Assembly: GCF_019266065.1 (NCBI RefSeq)
Contig: NZ_LPNR01000131.1
Span: 29,447 to 93,446 of the forward strand
DNA length: 64,000 nt
Origin: Nocardia sp. MH4
Lineage (GTDB): Bacteria > Actinomycetota > Actinomycetes > Mycobacteriales > Mycobacteriaceae
Direction of reading: 5' to 3'
In this document: positions 53,808-63,432 of the stretch, in pieces
Position numbering within the stretch: position 1 is the stretch's first letter
How the letters are laid out: each line of letters begins with the position of its first letter
Translations under genes and position numbers: made by a program
The notes under the pieces: model-generated
The model's database searches: none
Told to the model about the DNA's origin: nothing
What the model saw: only the letters and a program-made list of their open reading frames with translations

Positions 53808-54701
53808 CTACTCGGCCCAGGATTCGATGATCGTGCGAGCGATCGAGATGGAACCGGGCACCAGTAGCCGCGCGCCCTGCTCGCGCGCCGCGGTCCAATC
53901 TCCGGCCCGCAGCGCCGCGCGGACCTCGTCGCGGGTGAACCAGTGCGCCTCGGCGATCTCGCCGTCGGAGAACACCAGCTCCTGCTCCGGATCGCCGACC
54001 GCGGCGAAGCCGACCATCAGCGAGCGCGGGAAGGGCCACGGCTGACTGCCGAGGTAGGTGACCTCGCGCACGTCGACGCCCACTTCCTCGCGGATCTCCC
54101 GCTCGACGCAGTGCTCGAGCGATTCGCCCGCCTCCACGAATCCGGCCAGCAGCGAGAACATGGTCGCGGGCCAGGCGTGCTGGCGGGCCAGCAGCACCCG
54201 GTCGGCGCCGTCGTGCACCAGGCAGATGATGGCGGGGTCGATCCGGGGGAATTCCTCCTCGCCGGTGGCGGTCAGCCGGGACCAGCCCGCCCGCGCCGAG
54301 GTCGTCGAGGTGCCGTCGCCACCGTGGTAGCCCGCCCGGTCGTGCCAGTTGAGCAGCGCGTAGGCGGTGGCGAGCAGGTCGGCGGTGAAGTCGTCCACAG
54401 CGCCGAGGGCCCGCAGGTCCTTGAGCGTCCCGTCGAGCTCGGGCTCGCGCACGGCCCACAGGTGACTGTCCTCGGCGACACCGAGGAACACCGCGCCTGC
54501 GCCTGGCTCGTCGGCGATCGTGATCGCCGCGTCCAGGACGACGCCCGCGCTCTCCACCCGCACCCGTCCCCGCGCGTCGACGCGCAGGACCTTGGCCTTG
54601 CCCCACCCCTCCCGCAGCGCGTCGGGGTCGAGCCGGACGTGCTCGGCTCGATCGATCGTGGAACGCGACAGCAGCGGAACGTCTTTCAACCGGAACGACA
54701 C
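53808..54701 (-). CDS. nudC: NudC-type NADH pyrophosphatase / RNA deNADding Nudix hydrolase
   Basis: A 297-residue protein. The Nudix box spans 187-209 and fits GX5EX7REUXEEXGU exactly (metal ligands Glu202, Glu205, Glu206). SQPWPFP (219-225) is the motif that marks NADH-preferring Nudix enzymes. It hydrolyses NADH to NMNH and AMP and in E. coli removes NAD caps from RNA. The four-cysteine zinc ribbon of the E. coli enzyme is absent: the region about 118-140 reads NWHDRAGYHGGDG with no Cys. The start is GTG 54701. The potassium channel gene lies upstream on the same strand, 33 bp away, so they may form an operon. Confidence 0.92.
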   Translation of the reverse strand: MSFRLKDVPLLSRSTIDRAEHVRLDPDALREGWGKAKVLRVDARGRVRVESAGVVLDAAITIADEPGAGAVFLGVAEDSHLWAVREPELDGTLKDLRALGAVDDFTADLLATAYALLNWHDRAGYHGGDGTSTTSARAGWSRLTATGEEEFPRIDPAIICLVHDGADRVLLARQHAWPATMFSLLAGFVEAGESLEHCVEREIREEVGVDVREVTYLGSQPWPFPRSLMVGFAAVGDPEQELVFSDGEIAEAHWFTRDEVRAALRAGDWTAAREQGARLLVPGSISIARTIIESWAE

Positions 54702-54734
54702 ACGTCCGAGCCTAGCCGGTCGCGCGGTCCCGGA

Positions 54735-55790
54735 TCACTTGCCGGTGTGCCGGATGTAGAGCAGCTTGTCGCTCGCCTCGAGCGCGTCGACCTCGGGCTC
54801 GCCCACCCGGATCAGGTTCCCGTCCCGCACCACGCCGAGCACGATGTCACTGAGATGGCGCGGCGAGCCACCGACCTCGGCCGGTTCGACCTCGCGTTCG
54901 GCCACGGCGAAGCCCTGCTCGGGCGTGAGCAGATCCTCCATCATCTCCACGACGGTGGGCGTGGTGGTGGCGATGCCGAGCAACCGGCCCGCGGTCTCCG
55001 AGGACACCACGACCGAGTCCGCGCCGGACTGGCGCACCAGGTGGGTGTTCTCCGCCTCACGGATGGCGACCACGATCTTGGCGGTCTTGTTCAGTTCCCG
55101 GGCGGTGAGCGTCACCAGCGTCGCGGTGTCGTCCCGGTTGGTGGCGACGATGACCGAGGCGGCCCGCTGGACGCCGGTCAGCCGCAGCACATCGGATTTG
55201 GTCGCCGAGCCGTGCACGGTGACCAGTCCCGCGCTTGCCGCCGCCTCCAGCGCCACCGCGTCGGTGTCGACGACCACGATGTCGGCCTGCTGCACCCCGT
55301 CGGCGAGCATGGCGTCGATCGCGGTGCGTCCCTTGGTGCCGTAGCCGACGACGACGGTGTGATTGCGCACGGTGTGCCTCCATCGCTGAATCTTGAACGC
55401 CTGCCGGGACCGTTCGGTGAGCACGCTGAGGGTGGTGCCGACCAGCACGATCAGGAACAGGACGCGCAGTGGCGTGATGACGATCGTGTTGATCAGTCGC
55501 GCCGAGGGAGTGATCGGGGCGATGTCGCCGTACCCGGTCGTCGAGAGCGAGACGGTCGCGTAGTACATCGCGTCCAGGAACGACAGTTCGTCGCCGGAGT
55601 TGTCACGGTAGCCGTCCCGGCCGATGTACACCACGGTCGCCGCGGCGAACAGCAGCGCGATCGCGAACAGGACGCGGCGGGTGAGCGACACCCACGGACT
55701 GGTCTGCACGGCGGGAATCCGCAAGAGACCGACCAGCGCGTAGTCCGGGCTGCTGCTGAGCCCGATCGGGCCACGTTTGTCGCCTAGCAT
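54735..55790 (-). CDS. Two-helix potassium channel with RCK (TrkA-N) domain (Rv3200c-like)
   Basis: A 351-residue protein. Two membrane helices (about 38-57 and 97-122) flank the pore loop and selectivity filter TTGYGD (84-89). A cytoplasmic RCK domain follows, with the Rossmann motif VVVGYGTKGRTAI (about 146) and nucleotide-contact VVDTD, then a C-terminal RCK subdomain (about 270-350). The layout matches MthK-type channels. ATG 55790 has GGAGGGGG just upstream. It probably forms tetramers in the plasma membrane gated by a bound nucleotide or ion. It is conserved at this position in mycobacteria. Confidence 0.93.
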   Translation of the reverse strand: MLGDKRGPIGLSSSPDYALVGLLRIPAVQTSPWVSLTRRVLFAIALLFAAATVVYIGRDGYRDNSGDELSFLDAMYYATVSLSTTGYGDIAPITPSARLINTIVITPLRVLFLIVLVGTTLSVLTERSRQAFKIQRWRHTVRNHTVVVGYGTKGRTAIDAMLADGVQQADIVVVDTDAVALEAAASAGLVTVHGSATKSDVLRLTGVQRAASVIVATNRDDTATLVTLTARELNKTAKIVVAIREAENTHLVRQSGADSVVVSSETAGRLLGIATTTPTVVEMMEDLLTPEQGFAVAEREVEPAEVGGSPRHLSDIVLGVVRDGNLIRVGEPEVDALEASDKLLYIRHTGK

Positions 55791-55869
55791 CGCCCCCTCC
55801 TTTCGCTCGGCCCGTCACCGCTGGGCTCCGGCACAACCCGGGAGCCTACTGCGTGCGGGCGTCTCGGGC

Positions 55870-58800
55870 TCATTCGACATCAGGGACCGGCGCCGCGTCG
55901 CGGATGAGCTGTGCCAGTTCGCGCGGACCGGCCAGGTCGGTGGGCGCGATGGTGCGCCCGGACCGGACGTAATGGAATGCCGCGCCGACCCGTTCGAGCA
56001 TCGTCGCCTCGTCGGCACCGGTGCGCGCGGCCATCAGCCGCGCCCAGGCGAGCCGGTAGACGGCCAGCTGCACCGCGACGGCGGCTTCGTCGGCGGGGCC
56101 GGGCTCGGCGCCGGTCTTCCAGTCGACCACCACCCAGCGGCCGCCGGGTTCGGCGAACACCGCGTCCATCCGCCCCCGGATGACGGTGCCGGCGATGCTG
56201 GTCTCGAACGGCACCTCGACATCGATCGGATTGCGGTGCGCCCACGGTGAGCGACGGAACGCGGCCTGCATGGCGGCGAGTTCGCGGTCGGCCCGGCCCA
56301 GTTCGGTGCCGCTGTCGGCGGCACCCGGCAGTTCGTCGAGACCCAGCAGCTGTTCGGTGCCGAACCAGGACTGCACCCAGGCGTGGAACGCGGTGCCGCG
56401 CCTGGCCATCGGGTTCGGCGGATACGGCAGGGGGCGGCGCAGCCGGGCCGCCAGGCGGGTCGGGTCGGCGCGCAGTTCCACCAGCGCGGTCGCGGGCAGC
56501 TGGCCGGGCAGCTCCACCTGCTGGTCGGCGAGTTCGGCCGCGGTGAACTCGGCGAGCAGCGCGTCGACGTCGGTGGCCCAGCCCTCCGGATCGTCCTCGT
56601 CGTCGGTCGGCTCGGGATCGGCCGGGCGGGAACGCAACCGCTCGAGTGCCGCGCGCACCAGCTCCGCGCCCTGTTCGATCGGATCGCGCCGGCCGCCGAG
56701 CGGATCGCGCGGCCAGGGGGCGGTGGGCGGGTTGTCGGCGAACGGGTTGACGGCGTCGGGCGCGGGCGGGTCGTCCCAGCGGGCGATGGTGGCGACACCG
56801 AAGGCGGCGCTGCCGGGGTCCTCGTTCGCCTGCTTCAGTTCGAGCAGGAAGTCCGACGGACCCTTCTGGGCGGTACCGGTCTCGGGCCAGTAGTAGGCCG
56901 AAACCAGCAGGACCCGTTCGGTTCTGGTGAGGGCCACATAGAACAGCCGACGTTCCTCGTCGAGGCGGCGGCTCTTGAGCGCGTCCTTGTGGTCGGCGAT
57001 GGCGCGTTCGAGTTCGGCGCGGTCCCCGACCCGGCTCAGGTCCAGCACCGGCACGCCCTCGGACGCGTCGGGCTGGGCGCGGTCGCCGCGCAGGGTGGTA
57101 GGCAGTTCGGTGAGCGCGCCGAGCCAGGTGCTCAGCGCGGTCGTCGAGGGGAACACCGACGCGCTCACGTGCGGCACCGCGACGACCTCCCATTCCAGCC
57201 CCTTGGCCGCGTGCACGGTGAGCACCTGCACCCGATCACGGGCGACCTCCACTTCGCCCGGTTCCAAGCCGTTCTCGACCGATTCCGCCGCGGTGAAGAA
57301 GGCGAGCAGACCGCTGAGCGAGGCGCGCGAGTCGGCCGCGTAGCCGGCCACCACCTCGGCGAACGCGTCGAGGTGCTCACGGCCCGCGCCACCGCCCGCG
57401 ATGGCCCGTCTGGCCTGGGTCTCCACGCCGACGCCGATGGTGCGCTCGACATCGGCGACGAGCTCGACCAGTGGCTGCCCGCTGCGTTCGCGCAGGGCGC
57501 TCAGTTCCGCACCGAGCGCGACGATGCGGGCGAACCCCGCCTCCGAATACTGATCGGGCGCACCGGGATCGGCGATGGCGTCGGCCAGGCCCGCTTGTTC
57601 GGTGGGTTCCGGTGCCACCTCCCGCAACGCGCTCGCCAGTCCGGCGGCGTCGGTGATGGCGGCGGACGCGTCGCCGGACAGGCTGCCGATCGACAGCATC
57701 CGCGCCCGCCGGGCCAGGGCGGCGAGATCGGCGACGCCGAGCCGCCAGCGGGCGCCGGTGAGGATGCGCACGGCGGCGCTGCCGGTGCCGGGTTCGGCGA
57801 TCAGCCGCAGGGTGGCGACGATGTCGGCGACCTCCGGTGTCGCGAGCAGCCCACCGAGACCGACGATTTCGACCGGAAGTCCTTGCTCGCGCAGCGCCTC
57901 GGCCAGCGGCGCGGCGTCGGCGTTGCGCCGGATCAGCACCGCCGAGGTCGGTGGCGGCTGGTCGGCCGCCCTGGCGTTCGCCCATTCGTGGGCGATCCGT
58001 TCGGCGATCCAGTCCCGTTCCTGGGCAACGGTTTCGGTGAGCGCCAGTTCGACGACACCGGGCTGCGCCTCGGGTTTGGCCCGCAGCGCGTCGACGGTCG
58101 CCCCGCCCGCGGCCTTGGCCCGCAGGCGCAGCGGATCGGCGACCAGGTTCGCCAGGGCGAGGGCTTGCGGCGGGTTTCGCCAGCTGGTCAGCAGCGGCAG
58201 GATCGGCGCGGGGGCACCGGAAGCTTCGGGGAAGTCGGTCGCGAAACGGGGCAGGTTGGCCGCCGACGCGCCACGCCAGCCGTAGATCGACTGCATCGGG
58301 TCACCGACCGCGGTGACGGCGAGAGACCTGTCGGTTCCGCTCGACGCGTGGCCGCCCGCCGACCCGCTCTCCGGCCGACCACCCTCGCGGCTCGCCGATA
58401 CAGCCGCAGCCCCGGTGACACCGAAATCACCCGCCGCCGCGAGCGAGTGATCCGCGGGGTCGACGGGTCCGGTGCCGAGGAGATCGGGCTCTCCCGCACC
58501 GAGATGATCCGGGCCCCAGAGCGTCTCGGGTCCCGGTGCCGGGGCTGTCGACGAACCGCCGCGAACCCGCACAGGACGCGGCCGATCCTGGCGCACGGCG
58601 TCGGCATCGCCGAACAGCGCCGACAGCAGAACCCGCTGGGCGTGCCCGGTGTCCTGGTATTCGTCGAGCAGCACCAGCTTGAACCGGGCGCGTTCGGCGG
58701 CCGCCACCTCTGGATGGTCGACGGCCAGCTGCGCGGCCAGCGACATCTGGGAGCCGAAATCGAGGGCGCCACGGCGGTTCAGCGCCTCGGCGAGCTGACG

Positions 58801-59517
58801 GACCAAGGGCAGCAGCGCGACCCGCTCCCGCTGCGCGTCGACCACGGCGGTCAGCGTCTTGCTCGGCCCGCCGCGCTGCCGCGGCCCGGCGGGCAGGGTG
58901 TACACCAGTTTCTCCAGCTCGGCGTGTGCCTCGGCGAGCTGCTCCGGTTCCACCAGGTGCTCGGCGAGCTGGCCGGACAGCGCCAGCACCGCCTCGGTCA
59001 CCGAGACCGGGGTGCGGTCGGTGTCGAGGTCGCCGTCCCAGGACCGCACCACCTCGTGCGCGAGCTGCCACAACTGGGTCTGGGTGAGCAGCGCGGCCGA
59101 CGGCTCGACGGGCAGCAGCAGGCCGTGCGCGGTGAGCAGCCTGCCCGCGTACGAGTGATAGGTGCTGATCTCCGGTTCGGCGCCGGAGATCAGCGTGCGC
59201 AGCGCACCGGTCGGGTCGATCTCACGCACCAGCGGCGCGCCGGCCAGGCGGGCCAGGCGGGTGCGGATACGCGAGGTCAGCTGCTGGGCGGCCTTGCGGG
59301 TGAAGGTGAGGCCGAGCACCTCGTCCGGGGCGACGAGCTGGTTGGCCACCATCCACACCACGCGCGCGGCCATGGTCTCGGTCTTGCCCGCGCCCGCCCC
59401 CGCCACGACCAGTGTCGGGCCCGGCGGCGCGGCGATGACCGCCGCCTGCTCGGCGGTCGGTGGCGGCAGCCCGAGCGCGTCGGCCAACCGCTGCGGGGTG
59501 ACGCGCACGCCGCTCAC
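55870..59517 (-). CDS. adnB: AdnB, helicase-nuclease subunit for double-strand break resection
   Basis: A 1215-residue protein with an N-terminal UvrD-like motor and a C-terminal RecB-like nuclease. Motif I is GAGAGKT (40-46), motif II DEYQDTGHAQR (285-295), motif III AVGDPMQSIYGWRG (about 403-416), motif V VHAAKGLEWE and motif VI YVALTRTERVLL. The nuclease shows GRMDAVF and VVVDWKTG near the C-terminus. In mycobacteria AdnB is the main ATP-driven motor of the AdnAB heterodimer that resects breaks for recombination. Residues about 305-398 are a Gly/Pro/Asp-rich insertion between motifs II and III. GTG 59517 overlaps the adnA stop (GTGA), so the two are translationally coupled, matching a 1:1 complex. 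Confidence 0.94.
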   Translation of the reverse strand: MSGVRVTPQRLADALGLPPPTAEQAAVIAAPPGPTLVVAGAGAGKTETMAARVVWMVANQLVAPDEVLGLTFTRKAAQQLTSRIRTRLARLAGAPLVREIDPTGALRTLISGAEPEISTYHSYAGRLLTAHGLLLPVEPSAALLTQTQLWQLAHEVVRSWDGDLDTDRTPVSVTEAVLALSGQLAEHLVEPEQLAEAHAELEKLVYTLPAGPRQRGGPSKTLTAVVDAQRERVALLPLVRQLAEALNRRGALDFGSQMSLAAQLAVDHPEVAAAERARFKLVLLDEYQDTGHAQRVLLSALFGDADAVRQDRPRPVRVRGGSSTAPAPGPETLWGPDHLGAGEPDLLGTGPVDPADHSLAAAGDFGVTGAAAVSASREGGRPESGSAGGHASSGTDRSLAVTAVGDPMQSIYGWRGASAANLPRFATDFPEASGAPAPILPLLTSWRNPPQALALANLVADPLRLRAKAAGGATVDALRAKPEAQPGVVELALTETVAQERDWIAERIAHEWANARAADQPPPTSAVLIRRNADAAPLAEALREQGLPVEIVGLGGLLATPEVADIVATLRLIAEPGTGSAAVRILTGARWRLGVADLAALARRARMLSIGSLSGDASAAITDAAGLASALREVAPEPTEQAGLADAIADPGAPDQYSEAGFARIVALGAELSALRERSGQPLVELVADVERTIGVGVETQARRAIAGGGAGREHLDAFAEVVAGYAADSRASLSGLLAFFTAAESVENGLEPGEVEVARDRVQVLTVHAAKGLEWEVVAVPHVSASVFPSTTALSTWLGALTELPTTLRGDRAQPDASEGVPVLDLSRVGDRAELERAIADHKDALKSRRLDEERRLFYVALTRTERVLLVSAYYWPETGTAQKGPSDFLLELKQANEDPGSAAFGVATIARWDDPPAPDAVNPFADNPPTAPWPRDPLGGRRDPIEQGAELVRAALERLRSRPADPEPTDDEDDPEGWATDVDALLAEFTAAELADQQVELPGQLPATALVELRADPTRLAARLRRPLPYPPNPMARRGTAFHAWVQSWFGTEQLLGLDELPGAADSGTELGRADRELAAMQAAFRRSPWAHRNPIDVEVPFETSIAGTVIRGRMDAVFAEPGGRWVVVDWKTGAEPGPADEAAVAVQLAVYRLAWARLMAARTGADEATMLERVGAAFHYVRSGRTIAPTDLAGPRELAQLIRDAAPVPDVE

Positions 59518-62500
59518 TCGTCGGTCACCTGCCGTCCGGTGTCCTGCACCGGGCAACTGCCCGCGACCGGACAGTGCCTGCACCCGTCGTTGCGCACGGC
59601 CAGGTAGCCGGGCCCACGCGTGGCGGCCGCCGCGTCGTGGATCGTCTCGCGCCAGGTGTCGAGCCCCTCGGCGTCCAGCGCGGTCTGCGCGCGTTCGGTG
59701 GCACCGGTCTTGTGATGTGGCTTGGCGACATAGACCAGCCTGGCCCCACCGGGATCGGCGGGCGCGGCCGATTCCGCCTCGTCGAGCGCGCCGTGCGCGG
59801 CGGCGACCTGGTAGGTCGCCAGCTGGGCGTGCTCGGCGACGGCCTTCGCGCTGACCGGTGTCTTGCCGGTCTTCACATCGACGATCACGAAGCGCCCCTG
59901 CGCGTCCCGCTCCAGACGGTCGATCCGGCCACGGATCCGCACCGCGCGTTCGTCGTCCGACCGCGCGGGCAGCACGCAGTCCACGGGTACCTCGACACCC
60001 GCCTGGGTGAGCTCGCCGCGGGTGGTCCTGACCCAGGACAGGAAGGTCTCCAGCATCGCCTCGGTGCGGCGCAGCTCCTGCCGGGAGTGCCAGCCGGTGG
60101 CCGGGTCGACCGACTTCCACGCCTGGTCCAGCGCCGCGCGGACCTGTGCCTCCGGCACGTCACCGGCCAGCGCCTGCACCAGGGTATGCACGAGATTGCC
60201 CTTGACGGCGTGCGGATTGTCGCCGTCGGTGCCGCCGTGGCGTTCCAGCGCCCAGCGCAGCGGGCAGGTGCGCAGCAGTTCGACCGTCGACGGGGACAGG
60301 CCGATCGGGGAATCGTCGTCGTCCCACAGTCCCTTGTCCGAGCTGAGCTCGGCGGTGCCGTACCAGTCGCCGGGATCGGTACCGGGGACACCGGCGTCGG
60401 CGAGCCGGGCCAGCTGGTGGGCGGCCCGGTCCCGCCGGTCCGGGGCGGTGGTGGGATCGCAGACCACGCCGCGCAGTTCGGCGACCAGGGCGTGCATCAC
60501 CAGCGCGCGACCGGGATCGGCGACGGGCAGCGCGCCGGGTTCGCCGGTGTCGTCGTCGCCGAGCAGTTCGGTGAGGAAGCGCGAGGGCACCAGATCCTGG
60601 TCGCCCGCCGCGGATTCGACGGCGGTGACCAGCAGCGATCGCCGGGCCCGGCTGCACGCGACGAGCAGCAGCCTGCGTTCCTCGGCCAGGATCGGCGCGG
60701 CCCGGCTCGTGGTCGCCCCGAGGTCGACACCGGCGACCAGGTCGACGAGATCCTCGGTGTGCAGCAGCGTTCCCCTGGCGCGCGGGTTGGGCCAGATCCC
60801 CTCCTGCACCGCGGCCACCGCCACCACATCCCACTCCCGGCCCGCCGCCGCGTGCGCGCTGAGCAGCGACACGGCCTCACCCTCGGCGGTCAGCGGCCTG
60901 CCCTGCTGGGGAATCTGCTGGTGCAGCAAGTATTCGACGAAACCGTCGATGCTCGCCTTGGGCAGCCGGTCGACGTAACCCGCCGCGGCGTCGAACAATT
61001 CGACGGCGGCGTCGAGGTCGCGGTCGGCCTGCATGCCCGCCGCGCCGCCGCGCCGGGACTGGCGGAACCAGCGCCGTTCCAGGCGGGAACTGGTCCACAG
61101 TGTCCACAGCACGTCCTCGACGCCCTGGCCGCTGGCCTGGGTCTCCCTCGCCTTACGCACCGCCCGCAGCACCCGCTGCAGCGGCGCGGCCTCCACTTCG
61201 GTGAGTCCGTCGAGCAGCCGCTCCTCGCCGATGCCGACGATCAGGTCGCGCAGGACCTCCGCCGAGGACTGGTCGATGAGCGGCACCGCCGGGGGTTCGG
61301 GTTCGGGCCGGGGCGGGCCGACGACGGGCGGCGGTGCGGCGGGCGGGTTTTCGGCGTCGAGCAGGTCGATGTCGTCGGGCAGGCGTTCGGCGATGTCCCA
61401 GTCCGGTTCGGGTTCCGGGCGCAGCGGATCGTCCGGGTCGGCCTGCGGCGGCAGCCATTCGCCGTCGATCGGATCCGGTTCCGGTTCGGGTGCTTCCGGT
61501 GGGGGCGGCGGTGTTTCGTCCCAGAGCAGGAATTGGTCGGCGTCGGCGTAGGGGTCGGCGGCGGCCAGCGCGCCGGTGCGCTCCAGGTCCAGGACCGTGC
61601 GGCGGATGCCACGGCGCAGCCGCCGCAGGGCGATCTGATCGGCGCCGCCGAGGGGACCGGACAGCAGGTCCATGGCGTCCTCGGGCGAGAACATGGCGTC
61701 GATCGCGCGCCTCGAACCCGGTCGTGACGAGTCCCCGGCCAGCAGCACACGCAGCGCCAGCACCATCCACGCCGCACCGCGCCTGCGGGCGAGCGGTTCG
61801 GCCACCGCCGGTCGGCGCACCGGAACACCCGCGGCCAGCAGTGCGCGCCGCAGCGGTGCGAGCGAGAGCGGGACCGAGCGCACGATCACCGCCATGGCGG
61901 ACCACGGGATGCCATCGGTCAGATGCGCCCGGCGCAGGTGATCGGCGATCAGCGCCGCTTCCTTGGCCGCGGTCGACAACACCCGGACCCGCACGCTCGA
62001 CTCGACCTCGTGGTCGGGCACCTCGTCGGCCCGGCCCGGTGCCGCCGTCGAACCACCGCCGAAGTCGCCGGACCGATCCGGTCCCGCGTCGTCGGTGTCG
62101 CTGGACGTCGATGGCCGGGACTCACCGCGGCGCCTGGACTCGGCGTGGCCCCTCGTGTCGAGCAACTCCGGCATCGGCCGACGACCAGCCGAATCCCCTT
62201 CGGTACCACCGTGCTCGGTGGATTCCGGCGGAGCGGCCTGCCCGGGTAGCACGCGGTGACGCGCACTTCCCGGCAGTCGCGCCGCGATCCGCGCGGTGGC
62301 CAGGCGGATGGGTTCGCCGCTGCGGTGGTTGTGCCGCAAGATGATTCGCCGCTGCGGCACCGTGTCGATATCGATCAGGAAGCGGGAGTCCGCCCCGCGG
62401 AAGGTGAACACGCTCTGGTCCGGGTCACCGGTGACGACCGTGCTCGCGCTGCCGCTGCCGATGGCGCGCACCAGGGTCGCGGCCTGCGGGTCGAGGTGCT

Positions 62501-63377
62501 GGGCGTCGTCGACGAGCAGGTAGCGGATCCGATCGCGTTCGGCGGCGAGCAGATTCCGGTCACCGGCCAGCGCGTCGAGGGCCGCGCCGACGAGTTCGGC
62601 GGCGTCGAGGGCGGGCGCTGTCGCCTCGGGAGCCGCGACGCCGACCGACCAGCGCAGCATCGACGCCTGTTCGTAGCGCTGGAAGAACCGCCCCGCCGCC
62701 ACCCAGGCGTCGTTGTCGTGTTCCCGGCCCAGCGCCATCAGATCCTCGGGGCCGAGCCCGCGTTCGGTGGCCCGCAGCATCAGGTCGCGCAGTTGTTCGG
62801 CGAATCCGCCCAGCGCGAGCGCGGGGTGCAGCCGGGGCGGCCACAGTCCGCGCGCGCCCGCCTCGATGTCGGCGAGGTCGCCGCGCAGCATCTCGCGCAG
62901 CACGGCGTCCTGTTCGGCGCCGGTGAGCAGTCTCGGCGGCGGGTTGCCGTGCAGCTCGGCGTGGCGGCGCAGGACCGAGAACGCGTAGGAGTGCAGCGTG
63001 CGCACCATCGGTTCCCGGCTCGCGCCCGGGATGCCGCCCGCGTGCGGTCCGAGCTGGACGGTGATCGCGTCGCGCAGCGCGGCGGCGGCCTGCTTGGTGT
63101 GGGTGAGGACCAGCACCGACGAGGGGTCGGCGCCGTCGGTGATCCGCGCGGTCACCAGGTCGACCAGCAGCGCGGTCTTGCCGGTACCGGGGCCGCCGAG
63201 GACCTGCCAGGGCAGCCAGCCGGGGCGCGACGGCGCGGGCTGGGCCTGCTCGGCGAACAGCGCGCGAACAGCGGCGCCCCAGGCTCGCGGCCGGGGCGCC
63301 CGCGTCGTCCGGCGCACGAGTCGCACCGAGCTATCCGATCGCACCACGTCGGCTATTGCAACAGACCAGTACGACAC
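59514..63377 (-). CDS. adnA: AdnA, helicase-nuclease subunit with Fe-S nuclease domain
   Basis: A 1287-residue partner of AdnB. Motif I is GGPGTGKT (61-68). Motif II reads DDAQH rather than DExQ, in line with AdnA being the weak or regulatory ATPase of the pair. Motif III is VTGDPDQSVFTFRGA. The C-terminal nuclease has GRIDRLE and IVDVKTGK, and cysteines at RTCPLRW and CRHCPVAGSC are placed as in AddB-type [4Fe-4S] nucleases. A low-complexity stretch (about plus-strand 61990-62250, rich in Gly, Asp, Ser, Arg) interrupts the domain after motif IV. I chose GTG 63377, which has GGGGAG 7 nt upstream; GTG 63404 is an in-frame alternative with no binding site. It diverges from the hydrolase gene. 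Confidence 0.93.
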   Translation of the reverse strand: MSYWSVAIADVVRSDSSVRLVRRTTRAPRPRAWGAAVRALFAEQAQPAPSRPGWLPWQVLGGPGTGKTALLVDLVTARITDGADPSSVLVLTHTKQAAAALRDAITVQLGPHAGGIPGASREPMVRTLHSYAFSVLRRHAELHGNPPPRLLTGAEQDAVLREMLRGDLADIEAGARGLWPPRLHPALALGGFAEQLRDLMLRATERGLGPEDLMALGREHDNDAWVAAGRFFQRYEQASMLRWSVGVAAPEATAPALDAAELVGAALDALAGDRNLLAAERDRIRYLLVDDAQHLDPQAATLVRAIGSGSASTVVTGDPDQSVFTFRGADSRFLIDIDTVPQRRIILRHNHRSGEPIRLATARIAARLPGSARHRVLPGQAAPPESTEHGGTEGDSAGRRPMPELLDTRGHAESRRRGESRPSTSSDTDDAGPDRSGDFGGGSTAAPGRADEVPDHEVESSVRVRVLSTAAKEAALIADHLRRAHLTDGIPWSAMAVIVRSVPLSLAPLRRALLAAGVPVRRPAVAEPLARRRGAAWMVLALRVLLAGDSSRPGSRRAIDAMFSPEDAMDLLSGPLGGADQIALRRLRRGIRRTVLDLERTGALAAADPYADADQFLLWDETPPPPPEAPEPEPDPIDGEWLPPQADPDDPLRPEPEPDWDIAERLPDDIDLLDAENPPAAPPPVVGPPRPEPEPPAVPLIDQSSAEVLRDLIVGIGEERLLDGLTEVEAAPLQRVLRAVRKARETQASGQGVEDVLWTLWTSSRLERRWFRQSRRGGAAGMQADRDLDAAVELFDAAAGYVDRLPKASIDGFVEYLLHQQIPQQGRPLTAEGEAVSLLSAHAAAGREWDVVAVAAVQEGIWPNPRARGTLLHTEDLVDLVAGVDLGATTSRAAPILAEERRLLLVACSRARRSLLVTAVESAAGDQDLVPSRFLTELLGDDDTGEPGALPVADPGRALVMHALVAELRGVVCDPTTAPDRRDRAAHQLARLADAGVPGTDPGDWYGTAELSSDKGLWDDDDSPIGLSPSTVELLRTCPLRWALERHGGTDGDNPHAVKGNLVHTLVQALAGDVPEAQVRAALDQAWKSVDPATGWHSRQELRRTEAMLETFLSWVRTTRGELTQAGVEVPVDCVLPARSDDERAVRIRGRIDRLERDAQGRFVIVDVKTGKTPVSAKAVAEHAQLATYQVAAAHGALDEAESAAPADPGGARLVYVAKPHHKTGATERAQTALDAEGLDTWRETIHDAAAATRGPGYLAVRNDGCRHCPVAGSCPVQDTGRQVTDE

Positions 63378-63432
63378 GCCAGCACTCCCCTGCCGGGGGG
63401 ACACGCTGCGCGATGGTGCGCGACCGGCCAGA

